Source of the DNA: Gavia stellata
Taxonomy: Eukaryota; Chordata; Aves; Gaviiformes; Gaviidae
Reading direction: 5' to 3'
Length of the DNA stretch: 64,000 nucleotides
Assembly: GCF_030936135.1 (NCBI RefSeq)
Contig: NC_082595.1
Location: forward strand, 66,392,716 to 66,456,715
Shown here: in pieces, positions 32,401 through 44,720 of the stretch
How the letters are laid out: the number at the start of each line of letters is the position of its first letter
How positions within the stretch are numbered: the stretch's first letter is position 1
Notes under the pieces: model-generated
What the model was told of the DNA's origin: nothing
Databases searched by the model: none
Seen by the model: the letters and a program-made list of their open reading frames with translations, nothing else
Made by a program: the position numbers and the translations under genes

Positions 32401-35011
32401 AGGAAAAAATGTCTGATGGTGGAAAAAAGACTATAAGCAAAATAAGTACTTGCCATTCTTAGGTGCCAATGTTATCTATGAAAATAATTTGGCAGATTTG
32501 TGTTTTCTGTATTAATGACAGAAATTAGTATTAGCTGTGATCTTTTTGTTTGGTTGGTTTTTATTTCCACTTTTTGCCAAAGATGGCTGCAAAAACTTTT
32601 AATTTTTTTTTTTTTTTTTTCTTTTCTCAAACTTTAATAGCAGGCCCAGTGTGGTGGGTAGGTAGAGCAAATTGAAAGACTTGAAAGTAATAGTAGTAAA
32701 TTTTCATTTGATGGAGTGGAGAGGACAAACCAAATGAAAACAAATGCATGATTATTTAGTTAGAACAAGTTAGAAAGAAACCATCAGCTCTGAGACTTCT
32801 GACTAAAGGTGTGTAATGTTATGGAGAGACAAACCAGAACAGATTACAGTGACTGAGGTACAAACTGAACTGACAGTAGTGTTCCAACCATCATCATCAG
32901 AAATGTATAGTAGGGAAAGGGAATTGCTTGTATGCCTTTTTAGTTTAATTTCAAGGAAATGATATCTCTGCCTAGGCAACAGATACTGTAATATTTATGT
33001 ACTTTATGGAGAAAATGTCACTTACTGAAATGATCTGGTTGGCTTAAAAACAAAAAGGAGAGAGTAGCTTCAAGTAGTGCATCTCTTGCCATCTTGGCTG
33101 GCTCATTATATTCGAATGGCAGGGCTAGTATTGTCTGAAGAGATGCTTCCACAAATAAGAGACATTGATAATAAAGGAGGATTAGCACATAATAAACCTA
33201 AGAGACTTTTCTCAAATCCTTCAGTACAATTGCTTTTTTAGTTTAGTAATGTGTACTTCTGTTCTGACACAAGTTACTTTAAATAATGATGTGTATTTGT
33301 ATGTTAGGAATATAAGAGTGAGATTCATGCAGCCAAACTTGGGCCTCTAAGTTTTCAGAAGCTGGTTTTTCCTGTGATTCCTATGTAGCTAATGCTGAGA
33401 GGGAGGCTGAACCACCTTTTTCCTTTGAGATATATTTACATACCTGTTGTATATGAGTGTATCTTTGTCACATATCTTCCATATGCAGGTATCTAATTAT
33501 CCTGTAAATATCATCTCTAATCCCCTCCATGAACTTTTCCGCTTTTCGAAGTGCACCATAGGGAAATTCAAGAGAAATACTGACTTTTTAGGCACCTCCA
33601 TTTATATGTTATATTTCTAGTTACTCAGCCTTGTTCCATCTGCTTATGCTGAATTTCTTTTGCTCTTTCCTGTTACATTGTGGGGGAAAAAATCCCTTAT
33701 TTTTGCTAGAGTTGAACATAACTTACTTTGGCATCGTTACTTGTGACTTGATTAAAAGTAATTAAAAATCTTCCCACTGATTTCAGTAAGTTTTTCAACA
33801 GGCAGAAAAGAGGGATGTAGTAGAGCAAATACATAGGCCCATAACTGGATAGCAGAGGTACACAGAGGCAGGCACAAGGCAGTTTTGATTAGTGAAAAGA
33901 GAATAGCTACGTTTACTATGCTACAAGTGCCTTTTTGAGATTTTAAAAAATGAATAATATTGTTCCTTTTAAAATAAATAGTTTGTTTTAATAGTTCTTC
34001 TGAATTAGCCATACAAGGGATTAGTCACCAGTGTTATCACTTAAATGGTACTGTTCTCTGCTGGAGCTATGCTGGTTGCTCCTGGTATAACTAAAGAATT
34101 GACCAGATAAAGACATCTTGACAATAGCAGCTTGTAAATCTCGACAGGAAGCTTTTAAGAGGTTTTAAAAATTATGCAATCTTGTAAGAAATACTAGTTC
34201 TACTAAAAATGTTGGAGTAACCTACCCAACTTTTTAGAACACATTTTTTAAACTTCAAAAGAAATTCTGCGTGTTGTCTTCATATAAAACAAACAAAAAA
34301 ACCCAGTATGCTGGCTGGTTTTGTTTCTTTTATGCTTGATGACTTTTTAAATCTTTTTTAGTAGTGACATTTTGCTTCCTCATATAGTGGTTTTGCGTAT
34401 GTTTTCTTTGAGTACCTTTGCGAATATTTGTGTAAGAGGTAAAATCATGTTTTTCTCTAATAATATGTTTCTCATTTGCATAATATGATATTTTGTAGAT
34501 ATAAATCTAAATTCATGCATTTATTTGCTTGCATTTATTTGGGCAATTTTTCTAAATAACACACATTCTGTAGTAATTCTACTGGGAATTACTACAAAAA
34601 CGTAGTAATTCCCAGCTGACTTCTGTACGTTTAGTCTGTTATGAATATTCAGATTAGGCAGTGAATAAACATTGATTCAAAGTGGAAATTTGTTACCTTA
34701 AGGTCATAAATATACTATTGTGAGTTTAAGATCTCAGGCAAGTTTTTCCTCTTACTTGGAAAAATAAGAAAGCATTGGTAATCCTTAATAAGAATTTCTA
34801 GTAAGCAGAAGGATAATGAAGACAGATGCTTTATTATCATATACCTTTTACAGTTCAGTACCTTGCAACAATTACTACTTGTTGTTATGGTCTTCATTTC
34901 ATATCTCTATTGATGAGAGTTGCAGCAAGAAATTGAATACAGTTATGTTATAGGCAATGAAAGAGAATTTGAAGTGTATGAAGTTACATTTGTTTTTGCT
35001 TTTGTTAACAG
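29465..35011 (+). other. ASCC3: ASCC3 intron 3
   Basis: 5,547 bp, AT-rich. T-homopolymers occur near 30,229 and 32,600. A perfect inverted repeat lies at 34,582-34,615. A 124-codon frame at 30,583-30,957 is open but has no recognisable motif and I do not call it. About 31,300-31,640 is somewhat GC-richer and may be an old unidentified repeat. No CR1 or LTR was recognised. The acceptor is TTGTTAACAG|TTGGAG. Confidence 0.8.
34582..34615. repeat. perfect inverted repeat, 14-bp arms
   Basis: Arms CTGGGAATTACTAC (34,582-34,595) and GTAGTAATTCCCAG (34,602-34,615) are exact reverse complements around the 6-base loop AAAAAC. A further GTAGTAATT at 34,570-34,578 can pair with the left arm's AATTACTAC, so two alternative hairpins compete. 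It lies about 400 bases before exon 4. Confidence 0.93.
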
Positions 35012-35595
35012 TTGGAGCTGAAAATGGACAAGAAGCAATTGAAAGCGGAGCTGTTTTTCTCTTTAAGACATTTCACAGGAAAGAATGTGTTGGTCATGAT
35101 GAGACAAAGGCGATCAAGCAGATGTTTGGGCCATTTCCATCATCATCTGCTACTGCAGCTTGTAATGCCACATGTCGGATTGCTTCTCACTTCACTGAAG
35201 AACAGCTTACAGCCCTCATACAGATGGCTGAAGAGCAAAATGGTGATAACAGGGTGTTCTTCGGTAAAAACATAGTGTTTTCATTTGACATGCATGATTT
35301 GGATCACTCTGAGGAGCTGCCTGTGAATGGTGAGGCTGATGCGCAGAAAATTATAAGCTTAGATTATAACAAATTTCTGAATAACCAGCTGAATCACTTA
35401 CAGAATTACTGTGATGAGAAATCTGATCTCAAGTCTTTGGAAAAGGTAGATGATTCTTTTTTATGGTGTGAAGTTGGAAAGTATCTGAATGAATCTCAAG
35501 GGTGTACTCCTGGAGGGCCAACAACAGAAGACCTCTGCTGTACTTTGTACGAGATGCTTGCTTCTACCAAAAGTGGCGATGAACTTCAAAATGAG
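35012..35595 (+). CDS. ASCC3: ASCC3 coding exon 3 (exon 4), residues 81-275
   Basis: 584 nt, the largest coding exon in the window; acceptor TTAACAG|TTGGAG, donor AATGAG|GTACAG, phase 0 at the 3' end. Conserved landmarks in order are NGQEAIESGAVFLFKTFH, KAIKQMFGPFPSSSATAAC, FFGKNIVFSFDMHDLDH, SFLWCEVGKYLN, EDLCCTLYEMLAS and KSGDELQNE. These match the vertebrate N-terminal region that binds ASCC2. The stretch between the DLDH block and SFLWCEV, and that between KYLN and EDLCC, are the most diverged from the mammalian protein as I know it. The open frame extends a few codons on each side into intron, but the splice sites and phases fix the limits. Confidence 0.97.
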
Positions 35596-38500
35596 GTACA
35601 GTAGCATATTAACCATACTGCATGTATTTGAATGTTGCACAGATACGCAATTATTTCATATTGGATTATGCCAACATACTTTATCCAAGTGTCATCTATG
35701 CTTTTTTTTTTTGTCTTGGGAAAAATTACATGACAGCATCTTAATTTACCAGGCAGAAGATGGATGCAGCATGGATTTTATGTGAATAGCCTCCTTTCCA
35801 CCATAACAGATAGGCTATTTATTTTTTTGGCCATTTGCTCAGCTTCTGCATACTTTTCTTTTTAAGCAGTAGCCAATTTAAGTTACCGTATAAAAGTATG
35901 AGAACTTGCAAAGCCAAACTGAAGGTAAGTTTCTTGGGCAGGTTCCATCCCCAGTTTCAGAGCTTTCCTGTTGCTGGAAGGAAATTTGGAGGACTGTGCA
36001 AGTGGTGCGACTTTAAAACTTTGTCATATCACTTCTATTTCTTCCGATAAGGAAAGGGGGAGGGTTTATCACAAGAAGGGCAGAGAAAGCTTGAGGGAGG
36101 AGGAACAGTTGCTGGGAGGCTGGAGTTGAAGGGTAAGCATAGTGGTAGAAAGGGGAAGAGCATGATTAAAGGCTGGTGAAGAGGCGTTCAAGGTGTGTGC
36201 AGGCAAGATGATTGGATTAATCTAGGAGAGAAAGAACTGTTTTTGAATGGGGTTGGGGAAGAATTCCTGCAACTTGCTAATTGCTTCTTCCTGTGCACTT
36301 TTCTGTTATGTTTACTTATTTTTCCTCCCTTGCCCTGCTTTCCTCCCCTGAAAACATCTAGTACTTAAATTCTCAAACTAACTTTTCAGTAAGACTTTAA
36401 ATGTTGAAAATTTGCTACAGAAATACAACTGGTGGTAGGAATAGACAATCCTGTGAAAGGTAGTATAATGAAAATTTGCTGGAATTCTGCTGTTGCAGTT
36501 GCAAATTTTATTCTTCTTAACAAAAACATTAAGTGATAGAGAAGAGGACCTGAATATTTCATTTTAGGTTTAGATAACTATGTACTGATATCTATTGCAT
36601 AATGATATAGTTGCTGAAGTCATGTTCTTGTTTTGTTTGGTAGTCAGTAGACCACATTTTGGCTGTTCTTTGAGCTATTTTCTGTATATGAATATTTTCT
36701 TATAAAATTCTTCTAACTTGAGAACCTAAATGTGAATATAAAGGGAAGCTGATCTGATTTCTACTGCATTAAAATATATTTGAAAAATAACACTTTTATG
36801 CACGTCTGCAAACAGTTTCATAGTTTGGGTGGTTGTATTGACGGAAGACACAGGAAAATAGAAGACTAAACCGGTCTTGGAGAAGGAGATTGGATAAAGA
36901 AACTTGCATGTCAAATGAAACATAAAAAAAGAGTACCTTCATTTGCCATAGGTACATGAAGTTTATTAATTGTACAGAGATAAAGATTTTTTCCTAGATC
37001 AGTGAAAGACTTTTCAGATACAGTCACAGGGTATGCAGAAATAATTCCATACTTCTGCATAATGCCTACTTAATACCTAAGTTTAATTTGTAAAATGATA
37101 AAGGAAATGCTTGCAACCTTACTTGAAGCAAGAAGAAATAACTTTATTTTTGTTTTGCAACTTTATGATTATAATGGATTGTTAAATCAATTGGCAGAAA
37201 GTGCAAGCTATCAGGTTTTTTGTAGATTGCCAATAAAGACTTCCTTTCCTTTGGTTTTTGGAACAAAGACTTTCTGGCAAAATTTCTGTTTTGATGGCTT
37301 TACGGGAGTTTTAATTTCATAATTTGAAAAAATTGTTTGCCAATGTACACATACCTTTTTGAAGATTATTTAGCAAGAGTAAATCCTTTTCTTTGCACTA
37401 CTAGAGAGAAAAAGGATTCTTTCCCTTGAGTGTCAGAAACCTTATCGTATTTTGGATTTTTAAGAAGCCTTAGTAATAAAAAAATAAATTTTCTCCCCAT
37501 TCTGTTTATTTCTGCTCCCATGTTGCCTTTCCTTGCAACAGTCTCACTAACTCATTGTTCATCCCACAGTGTGGGGGCCGAGAAGGGGGTAAGACTAATT
37601 TGAACCTGATTAGCTGGCATTTGTATTGTGATCTTTGTAAGAGTAGTCATAACTTGAAATTTTTTTCTGGGTTTTGGATTTTGCCATCACTGAGGGATTT
37701 TTTTTTTTTATTATTCTTTTTTTTACAGCAATTTTGCTGGTGGCATCGTTAAGAGCAGGTGGTGCTTTTAAACCTGAAGATAACTCATTTCTAGAACTAG
37801 GTCATAGATTTGCCGTATGAGATGGTGTAACAAGTATGTGTTTGATCATGCATACTGAAAATCTTACATTAATTGGGCTGATGCATACGTGCTAAAGTCT
37901 CTATGCTCCATGAAATTCTTTTTTTCTTTATAAGCCAAGAAAAAAAGAACCATTGATATGAAAGGATGATAATTCTTTGTAAATAAAAATCCAGATCTGT
38001 AAAATACATTTTCATATTTTAAAACAGTGGTCATGTCTATTCTTCTGTTTAGGAAGATACCACCTCCTGTTTATTATTAAACAAGAAAAAAACATGCTGG
38101 TGGTGAGGGTATTGGCGAGTGGACTTCTCTAGGACAATTTAATTTGATCCTTAAGCAAAGTTTATTAAGATTCCAAATCACATTAAGAATATGAGCATTT
38201 TTATATCATTTCAGGAGTGACATCCTGTCTTTTTTTGTAGTGTCTATATAGGTACACACACGTATGCTATTTAGGTTTTTATCTACTTAATAAACTCTAT
38301 AAGGGATTGAAATGAGCTTCATTCTCCAGCACTGTATCACTGACATTTAAAGTGGTTGGCGAGGTACAAGAAATACTTTGTTCTTTGTTTTCACTATTTA
38401 AGAACATTCCACACTTCCTTTGGGACAGTTTGTTTGTCTGGCACATCACTGGTGACTCTTAATTAGAGGAAAATTGATTCTTATGCTTGGAGTGATACTG

Positions 38501-41347
38501 GAGTTATAACTTATTTTCTAAGTGTTTAGGACATGTGCTTTTCATTGGGGACATAAGGTCTAGTAAAGCTAAATGACAGCTACTGGAGCATGCCTTTCAC
38601 TGTATGTCAGATTTTGTTGATGAGTATGAAATGGTAATGATGCAGTAACAAGAACATTATTTAAAAACAGGAGGAAAAAGCTGATGACAAACAATAGAGT
38701 TTAGCCCAATAACCATTGTGCTTTTTTAAAATTAAAACTTAGTATGCAGTGCATTTCTCAATTCTAGTACTCAGTTTTTAGTATATGATGCTTTCAGAAT
38801 GAAGACTTGAGGCACCTGAGAGCATTTTAGCAACTTTGCCAACTTACCCCTCCCAGGATAACTAGGAAAAAGTTGGAGGAGTTTATTCCCTCTTTGGTTA
38901 CACCATGCTGTTCTCAGAGGGTGTTTCTCTTTCTTCTGTGAACTCTTGTCACAATTTATTTGCAAAATTTTTATGAATTTTATTTTGGAGATACAAAGGT
39001 ACATTATCCCTTTATCATAACAAAACAGGAAGAAATTTCCTGTAGAGATAAAATAACTAGAGGGAAAAAAGGAAATGCAATCATAATTGTGTTAAGATCT
39101 AGTTTATACTGTGTAGGTTATGAAAAATTGTGCAATTTATTCATCTCAGGACAAGAAAAGAAGTTTGCCCAAATAAAATTAAGAAACATTAATGTCATTC
39201 AGCGTATTAGATTAGATGGTGTTTCCCAGACAAAATAATGTTAAATGCTTCATAAATTACTAGAAGAGCACTAGGCTATGATGTGAAACAGCAGAACTGT
39301 TTCAAGAAAATTACATTGTAAGTAGTAGTTTGCATATTATGTGAGTAGTACATATGTTTACTTATCTCCATATATGATACATTTATTTGCCTATAAAATA
39401 AGACACAAGAAGTTTACTGCTTAGGCTTCTTTCATCTGCTTTGTAGTTCTCACTATCTCCAGTTCTCTGCATTAAAAGGTAATGTATACACGTACTTGAA
39501 CTATAGCATCCAGGACTTCCATGAGTTAAATACAATCCAGCAAATTGTCATAGTGGGAAACAAACATTCCTTTTTTTATTTAATTTCTGAGAATAATCCA
39601 TTATTCATCATTCTTACTAAAAAAGTGCAATATGGCTTTTTCCTTGTTGTCATAAACACCTGAGAACATGAAGGTGATGAAAACTACAGTAAGAGACCAA
39701 TGGGGAGTAACGTCGAGTTTGAAGGTGCTGAACCCTTCCTTCAAGGGTCAAAAACATTCCTTTCAAATCAAAGTAGACCTGAAATCAGAAAAGTACAAGT
39801 TGTGGAATATAGGTTTTATATGATGGTAAAAAAAGAGGTCAAGAGTTGGGCAGCACCTCTTCCCATATGTATTCCTTAGTAGATCCATCCAGTAATATAC
39901 TCATTATTAGAGCCAGAAGGTTACAGCTTTGTTATTAAGATTCAGTTCTTCTCATGCTTATTTCAGGATGGAAGTTATTTTTGTTGTTTCATTACGTAGG
40001 ATTTTTTTTTTTCAGTGTGGTATTTGTGTGTCTCTGAATGCTTGATGTAGCAACAGGCTTTTAGTCAGTTTGCCCCAGGCTTTGCTATGTGGAGCTCTGT
40101 TGTCTCTCAGGCTTCTGCCTGTAACTTTTCTTCAGATGCCTTTGTCACTGGTGGCAATATAGTGATTTAATGATTTTTTTTTTTTTTTTCCCCCGCTTGA
40201 GTTCATCTACATTGTTTCTGTTGCCCTATCCTAATCCCACCACAAATGTCTGCCAATATGCTTTGTTGGTCAAAACTGTAAATGCTCTTGGGATCAAGAA
40301 CAAGGGGAGCTTAACTAATTTGTCAGTTCAACTAACTGACAGGAAGCTCCTCTGTGTCTGCCACCAGCCTTTCTGCAAAAGTAGTACAGAAGAGTAAAGG
40401 AAAGCAAAGTCTGTTTAAACTTTTACAGAATCTGGAAGGGATCTTTTCTGTCAGTGATACGATATCTTAAACTAAAGAACACTTATTAATGAAAGAATGT
40501 GGGAAAGTTTGTCCCAACTTCTCCCCTCAAGACTGCTCCGGAGTTGTCTTGCCTGGGTGGTTAAAATAAACGCTTGTTATCTGTTTTCTAGCTTTATTCA
40601 GGGCTGGTTTTATGGTCACGTTTCATGTGCTATGGTTGTCCTATTTTTTTTAAACCAATTTAAAAATATAAGCATCAAAGAACTGTGCTTGTAACTTCTC
40701 CCCACCCCCACCCCCCCACCCCCCCGATGATGCTATGCCTTTTCAACACTGCCTTTCCTTTAATTTACCCTTCAGGCAGTTCCTTGCCAACTTCTAATTC
40801 TTCTATTAATGCTCATCTTCACAAATTTAACCAAGTCCTCATGTGGAAAATTGCAATGTTTTAAATGAAGTCCAGATGCGAGACAACTGCTATTTATTCT
40901 TTTTCTAGATTTATGAAGTGTTAGACCAAGTGATGTATCATTAGTAAGCCCATGCTATGTTTATGCCATTTTCCAGTTACCTGCATTTTTTTTTTTTGCA
41001 GAATACATCCTTTTAACTCTTCTCCAATCATATTTTTATTTTTCTTATTCACAGTGTTATTGCATTTGTAGATGTGTGCTCCCCGACCTACAATTTCATG
41101 TATCGGTTTTTGGACATTTATGAGAGATTATCTTGCACTCAAGCTGCGAGAAGTGAGCTCTCTGAATTTTGTTCCCAGCTTTGATGCAATCATTTTCATA
41201 TCCATATTCTTTTCTTTTTAACCATCTTATCCGTATTTCCAAAGTCAAATATTTTTCTTTAACTAGAGACAAATTTGAATTTTAATTTTAAAATTTAAAT
41301 GAATTAAAGTAACAGATCAGTAATTAAGACTAAATAATTAAGAGGCA

Positions 41348-41373
41348 AAATTTCCCTTTCAAAAGGGAAATTT
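41348..41373. repeat. perfect inverted repeat, 12-bp arms, 2-base loop
   Basis: AAATTTCCCTTT and AAAGGGAAATTT separated by CA. Near-perfect palindrome of 26 bp within otherwise ordinary intron. Confidence 0.92.
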
Positions 41374-42495
41374 ATGCTACAGTAAGGGACCTAGACAGTG
41401 AAGTGAGCTGGTCAGTGGAACTCAGAATGGAAAACAGGCCTGGATACATTCAAAGCAAAAGACACTAAAATTATTCCCTGATGTAGGGATATGAGCCAAT
41501 AAATAAAAGAAACACATAGCAGAAGATGAGGTTTTTTTGTTTATTTTTTTTCCTTTGTAGTCATCTTTTAAGAAGTCTTTCCAATCTACCCAGTCAAATC
41601 TAGTATAGCATCACCACCTTCTGGAAACATACACTCTTCCTTATAAGTAGGAAATTCGCATATAAAACTCCTGTTAAATGATGGTTGCAGTTAAATAAGG
41701 AAAAGAAAAGGTATTCACAGATTATAAAGTCTTTTCCTGATTTAGACAAACTTCAGTGTGTTTTCTTGAATTTGAAAAGTAAGTTATATTTCTAAAACTG
41801 TATCCTTCAGCCTGCAGCAATGACTCTCTTTTTTTTTTTAGAATTTCTTCATGTCTAAACCAAAACATAATAGACAGATTTGGCAATAGAAGTAACAGCC
41901 TCACACTCCTGCTTGCAAATCACAGGGCACGTCATTCACAGTAAACCAGGACTGGTCAGTGTTGTTTCCATTCTGATCAGAATTAACTATACAGCTCAGC
42001 AGTCAACAGATAGTATGTTTTTTCCCTAGGCCTTTAGTTACAGTTGATTTTTTGATTTTTTCTTTTTTTTTTTTTCTCCCAGAAAGCTTTTTATCATGTA
42101 TCTCATGGATACTATAGAAAGATACTTTTTTTTTTTTTAAGAACATAGAAAGCCTCTGTGAGTGTGGTTTTTTTTTAATATTGGCTGCTGAATTAATTTC
42201 TGATATGCATATTAATATTGGGTGCTTTGTTACTCTAGAAACTGATGGATTGATAAAGGAGGTAAGACCCCTTCAATTTTCCTGGATAATGTTTGCTGTT
42301 GTGTTTGGGCTTTTTGAGGGGGAGAACTCCATTCACTGTTTCACAGTGCTACAAGGAAAGAATATTTTGTGAGGCTGGGTAAATATCACCTTCATCTATC
42401 ATGTTTATCTTTCAAAAAGCCCCACAGTTCTTGGATTACCATCACTTATCTTTAGCTGATGCTGTCCCCTCTTACTTGAATGAAACTTTCTCCCG

Positions 42496-42520
42496 CCCCC
42501 CCCCCCCCCCCCCCCCCCCC
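42496..42520. repeat. 25-C homopolymer
   Basis: TCCCG followed by 25 uninterrupted C. It is likely variable in length and difficult to sequence, so the length shown may be an assembly estimate. Confidence 0.9.
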
Positions 42521-42884
42521 AATTTGAAAAAGTTATAATTAAAAAATGGTGATATTGCATTTCACATAATAGTCTGATCATGACAAAAGGTGTGTCTAGA
42601 CTGACTTTGATCAGTACTCCCCTCTTATTCTGGAGAATACATGTCATCAGCTAAATTTCTTTATCTCTACTGTTAATATGCTTTTATTGCTGAGTATATT
42701 TGTTTCATTTTGCTTATAAAAAGGAGAGGAAGATGAGCAGCACAGAGCAAAAGCTATGAAAACTATCTGTAGTTATTATTCAAATGTTAGGCTTTCTTAA
42801 TTAACGTTACAGTCTTATGCATTTTACTGCCCTGCTTTTAGCAGTAAGATGAACAAATAAAATCTGAAAGGTGTAGGGTGATGT

Positions 42885-43268
42885 CCAGTATGGGCATACT
42901 GGACTGAGTCCAGTGAAGGGCCACAGGAATGATGGAGTGGAGCGTCTGACGTACAATGAGAGGCTGAGAGCTGGGCTAGTTCAGCCTGGAGAAGGGAAGG
43001 ATCAGGGGGATCTGATCTGATCAGATCTGATGGTGAGGGAGTGAAGAAGATGGAGCCAGACTCCTTGGTGATATCCAATGGCAGGACTAGAGGCAATGGG
43101 CATAAACTGAAATACAGAATGTTCCATGCAAACATAAAAAAAATTTGTCACTGTGAGGGTGGTCAGACATAAGAGCAGTTTGCTCAAGAAGTTGTGAAGT
43201 CTCCAACCCTGGAGATTAGATCATCTCCAGAGGTTCCTTCCCTCCTCAACCATTCTATGATTCTGTCA
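42885..43268 (+). mobile_element. CR1 LINE 3' fragment, diverged
   Basis: The GGACTGAGTCCAGTGAAGGG block, AGGCTGAGAGCTGGGCTAGT and TTCAGCCTGGAGAAGG are the CR1 ORF2 C-terminal region in degraded form. It is followed by a deletion, the TGAGGGTGGTCAGAC region, and a 3' UTR ending CCATTCTATGATTCTG. A GATCTGATCTGATCAGATCTGAT palindromic run at about 43,008-43,030 is local. It is older than, and of a different subtype from, the adjacent 43.84-kb copy. Confidence 0.82.
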
Positions 43269-43840
43269 TTTCAATTGAATAAATAGAAGTAATTGGAGAA
43301 AATTCTTCTGTTATATTTAATCCTAATTCGCTATTAACTTAAGTCTTCGTTTTTCCTGATGGATTTCTTGCATTAAAATCAAGTGTAAACTACCCCTTAT
43401 CCTAATACATTCTTTTTTTAAGTTAAAAGACTTGTTTTGTAACAAGTTCCTTGTTAGGAGAATCTCATGATAAATAAGTGGAGTGGGTCTTCTAAGTACT
43501 TATATTTTAACCTTCTGTGTAACTTAATGAATTATGGTATACAGGAAATAAATAGTCCTTGTGTTGCGAGTAATCTCAATTAGGTTTTAAAGTGACCTTG
43601 ATTTCAGATGCGTTAAATTGATCTCCTAAATTAAGTATCTATAAATAATGGACATTTGTTATTCAGAGAAATCATTCATTTAGTTTCCTGCATTAGACAG
43701 GAGTCTGTAATGGTCATTATTCTCTTAAGAGAAAATACATACAGTCTTAATTTACATGACGAAATTTCTAATACCCCTTAAAAGCCTAACATTATTTATG
43801 TGAGCATTTAAATTTTTTTCAAGTGAAAGCTAAGACATGT

Positions 43841-44720
43841 GCAGATGACACCAAGTTGGGTGGGAGTGTTGATCTGCTTGAGGGTCGGAAGGCTCTGCAG
43901 AGGGATCTGGACAGGCTGGATGGATGGGCTGAGGCCAATTGTATGAGGTTCAACAAGGGCAACTGCCGGGTCCTGCACTTTGGCCACAACAACCCCATGC
44001 AACGCTACAGGCTTGGGGAAGAGTGGCTGGAAAGCTCCCCTGCAGAAAAGGACCTGGGGGTGTTCGTCTATAGCCGGCTGAAGATGAGCCAGCAGTGTGC
44101 CCAGGTGGCCAAGAAGGCCAACGGCATCCTGGCCTGTATCAGAAATAGTGTGGCCAGCAGGAGTAGGGAGGTGATCGTGCCCCTGTACTCGGCTCTGGTG
44201 AGGCCGCACCTCGAATACTGTGTTCAGTTTTGGGCCCCTCACTACAAGAAGGACATTGAGGTGCTGGAGCGTGTCCAGAGAAGGGCGACGAAGCTGGTGA
44301 GGGGTCTGGAGCACAAGTCTTATGAGGAGCGTCTGAGGGAACTGGGGTTGTTCAGTCTGGAGAAGAGGAGGCTGAGGGGAGACCTTATCGCTCTTTACAA
44401 CCGCCTGAAAGGGGGTTGTGGTGACGTGGGTGTTGGTCTCTTCTCCCAAGTGACTAGTGACAGGACGAGAGAGAATGGCCTCAAGTTGCGCCAGGGGAGG
44501 TTCAGGCTGGATATTAGGAAAAATTTCTTTACTGAGGGAGTGGTGGAACACTGGAACAGGCTGCCCAGGGAGGTGGTGGAGTCACCCTCCCTGAAGATAT
44601 TCAAGGAACGTGTGGACATGGCATTGTGGGACGTGGTTTAATGAGCATGGTGGTGTTGGGTTGGTGGTTGGACTTGATGGTCTTACAGGTTTTTTCCAAC
44701 CTTAGTGATTCTGTGATTGT
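43841..44720 (+). mobile_element. CR1 LINE, 0.88 kb, 5'-truncated at the catalytic ADD motif, ORF intact
   Basis: The insertion begins at GCAGATGACACC, that is within RT motif C, so most of the RT domain was never copied or has been lost. From there the frame is open to the natural ORF2 stop: [79 protein letters not shown], ending LWDVV-stop at 44,639-44,641. The 3' UTR ends GATTCTGTGATTG. It is close to the 3' half of the CR1 at 27.33-29.23 kb (about a dozen differences in the first 220 bp by eye), same orientation, about 15.5 kb apart, with ASCC3 exons 3 and 4 between them. Confidence 0.95.

Noticed and set aside
34957..35604. 215-codon frame starting at ATG 34,957
   Set aside because: It is ASCC3 exon 4 with read-through into both introns. 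The first 18 codons and the last few are intronic by splice sites and phase.
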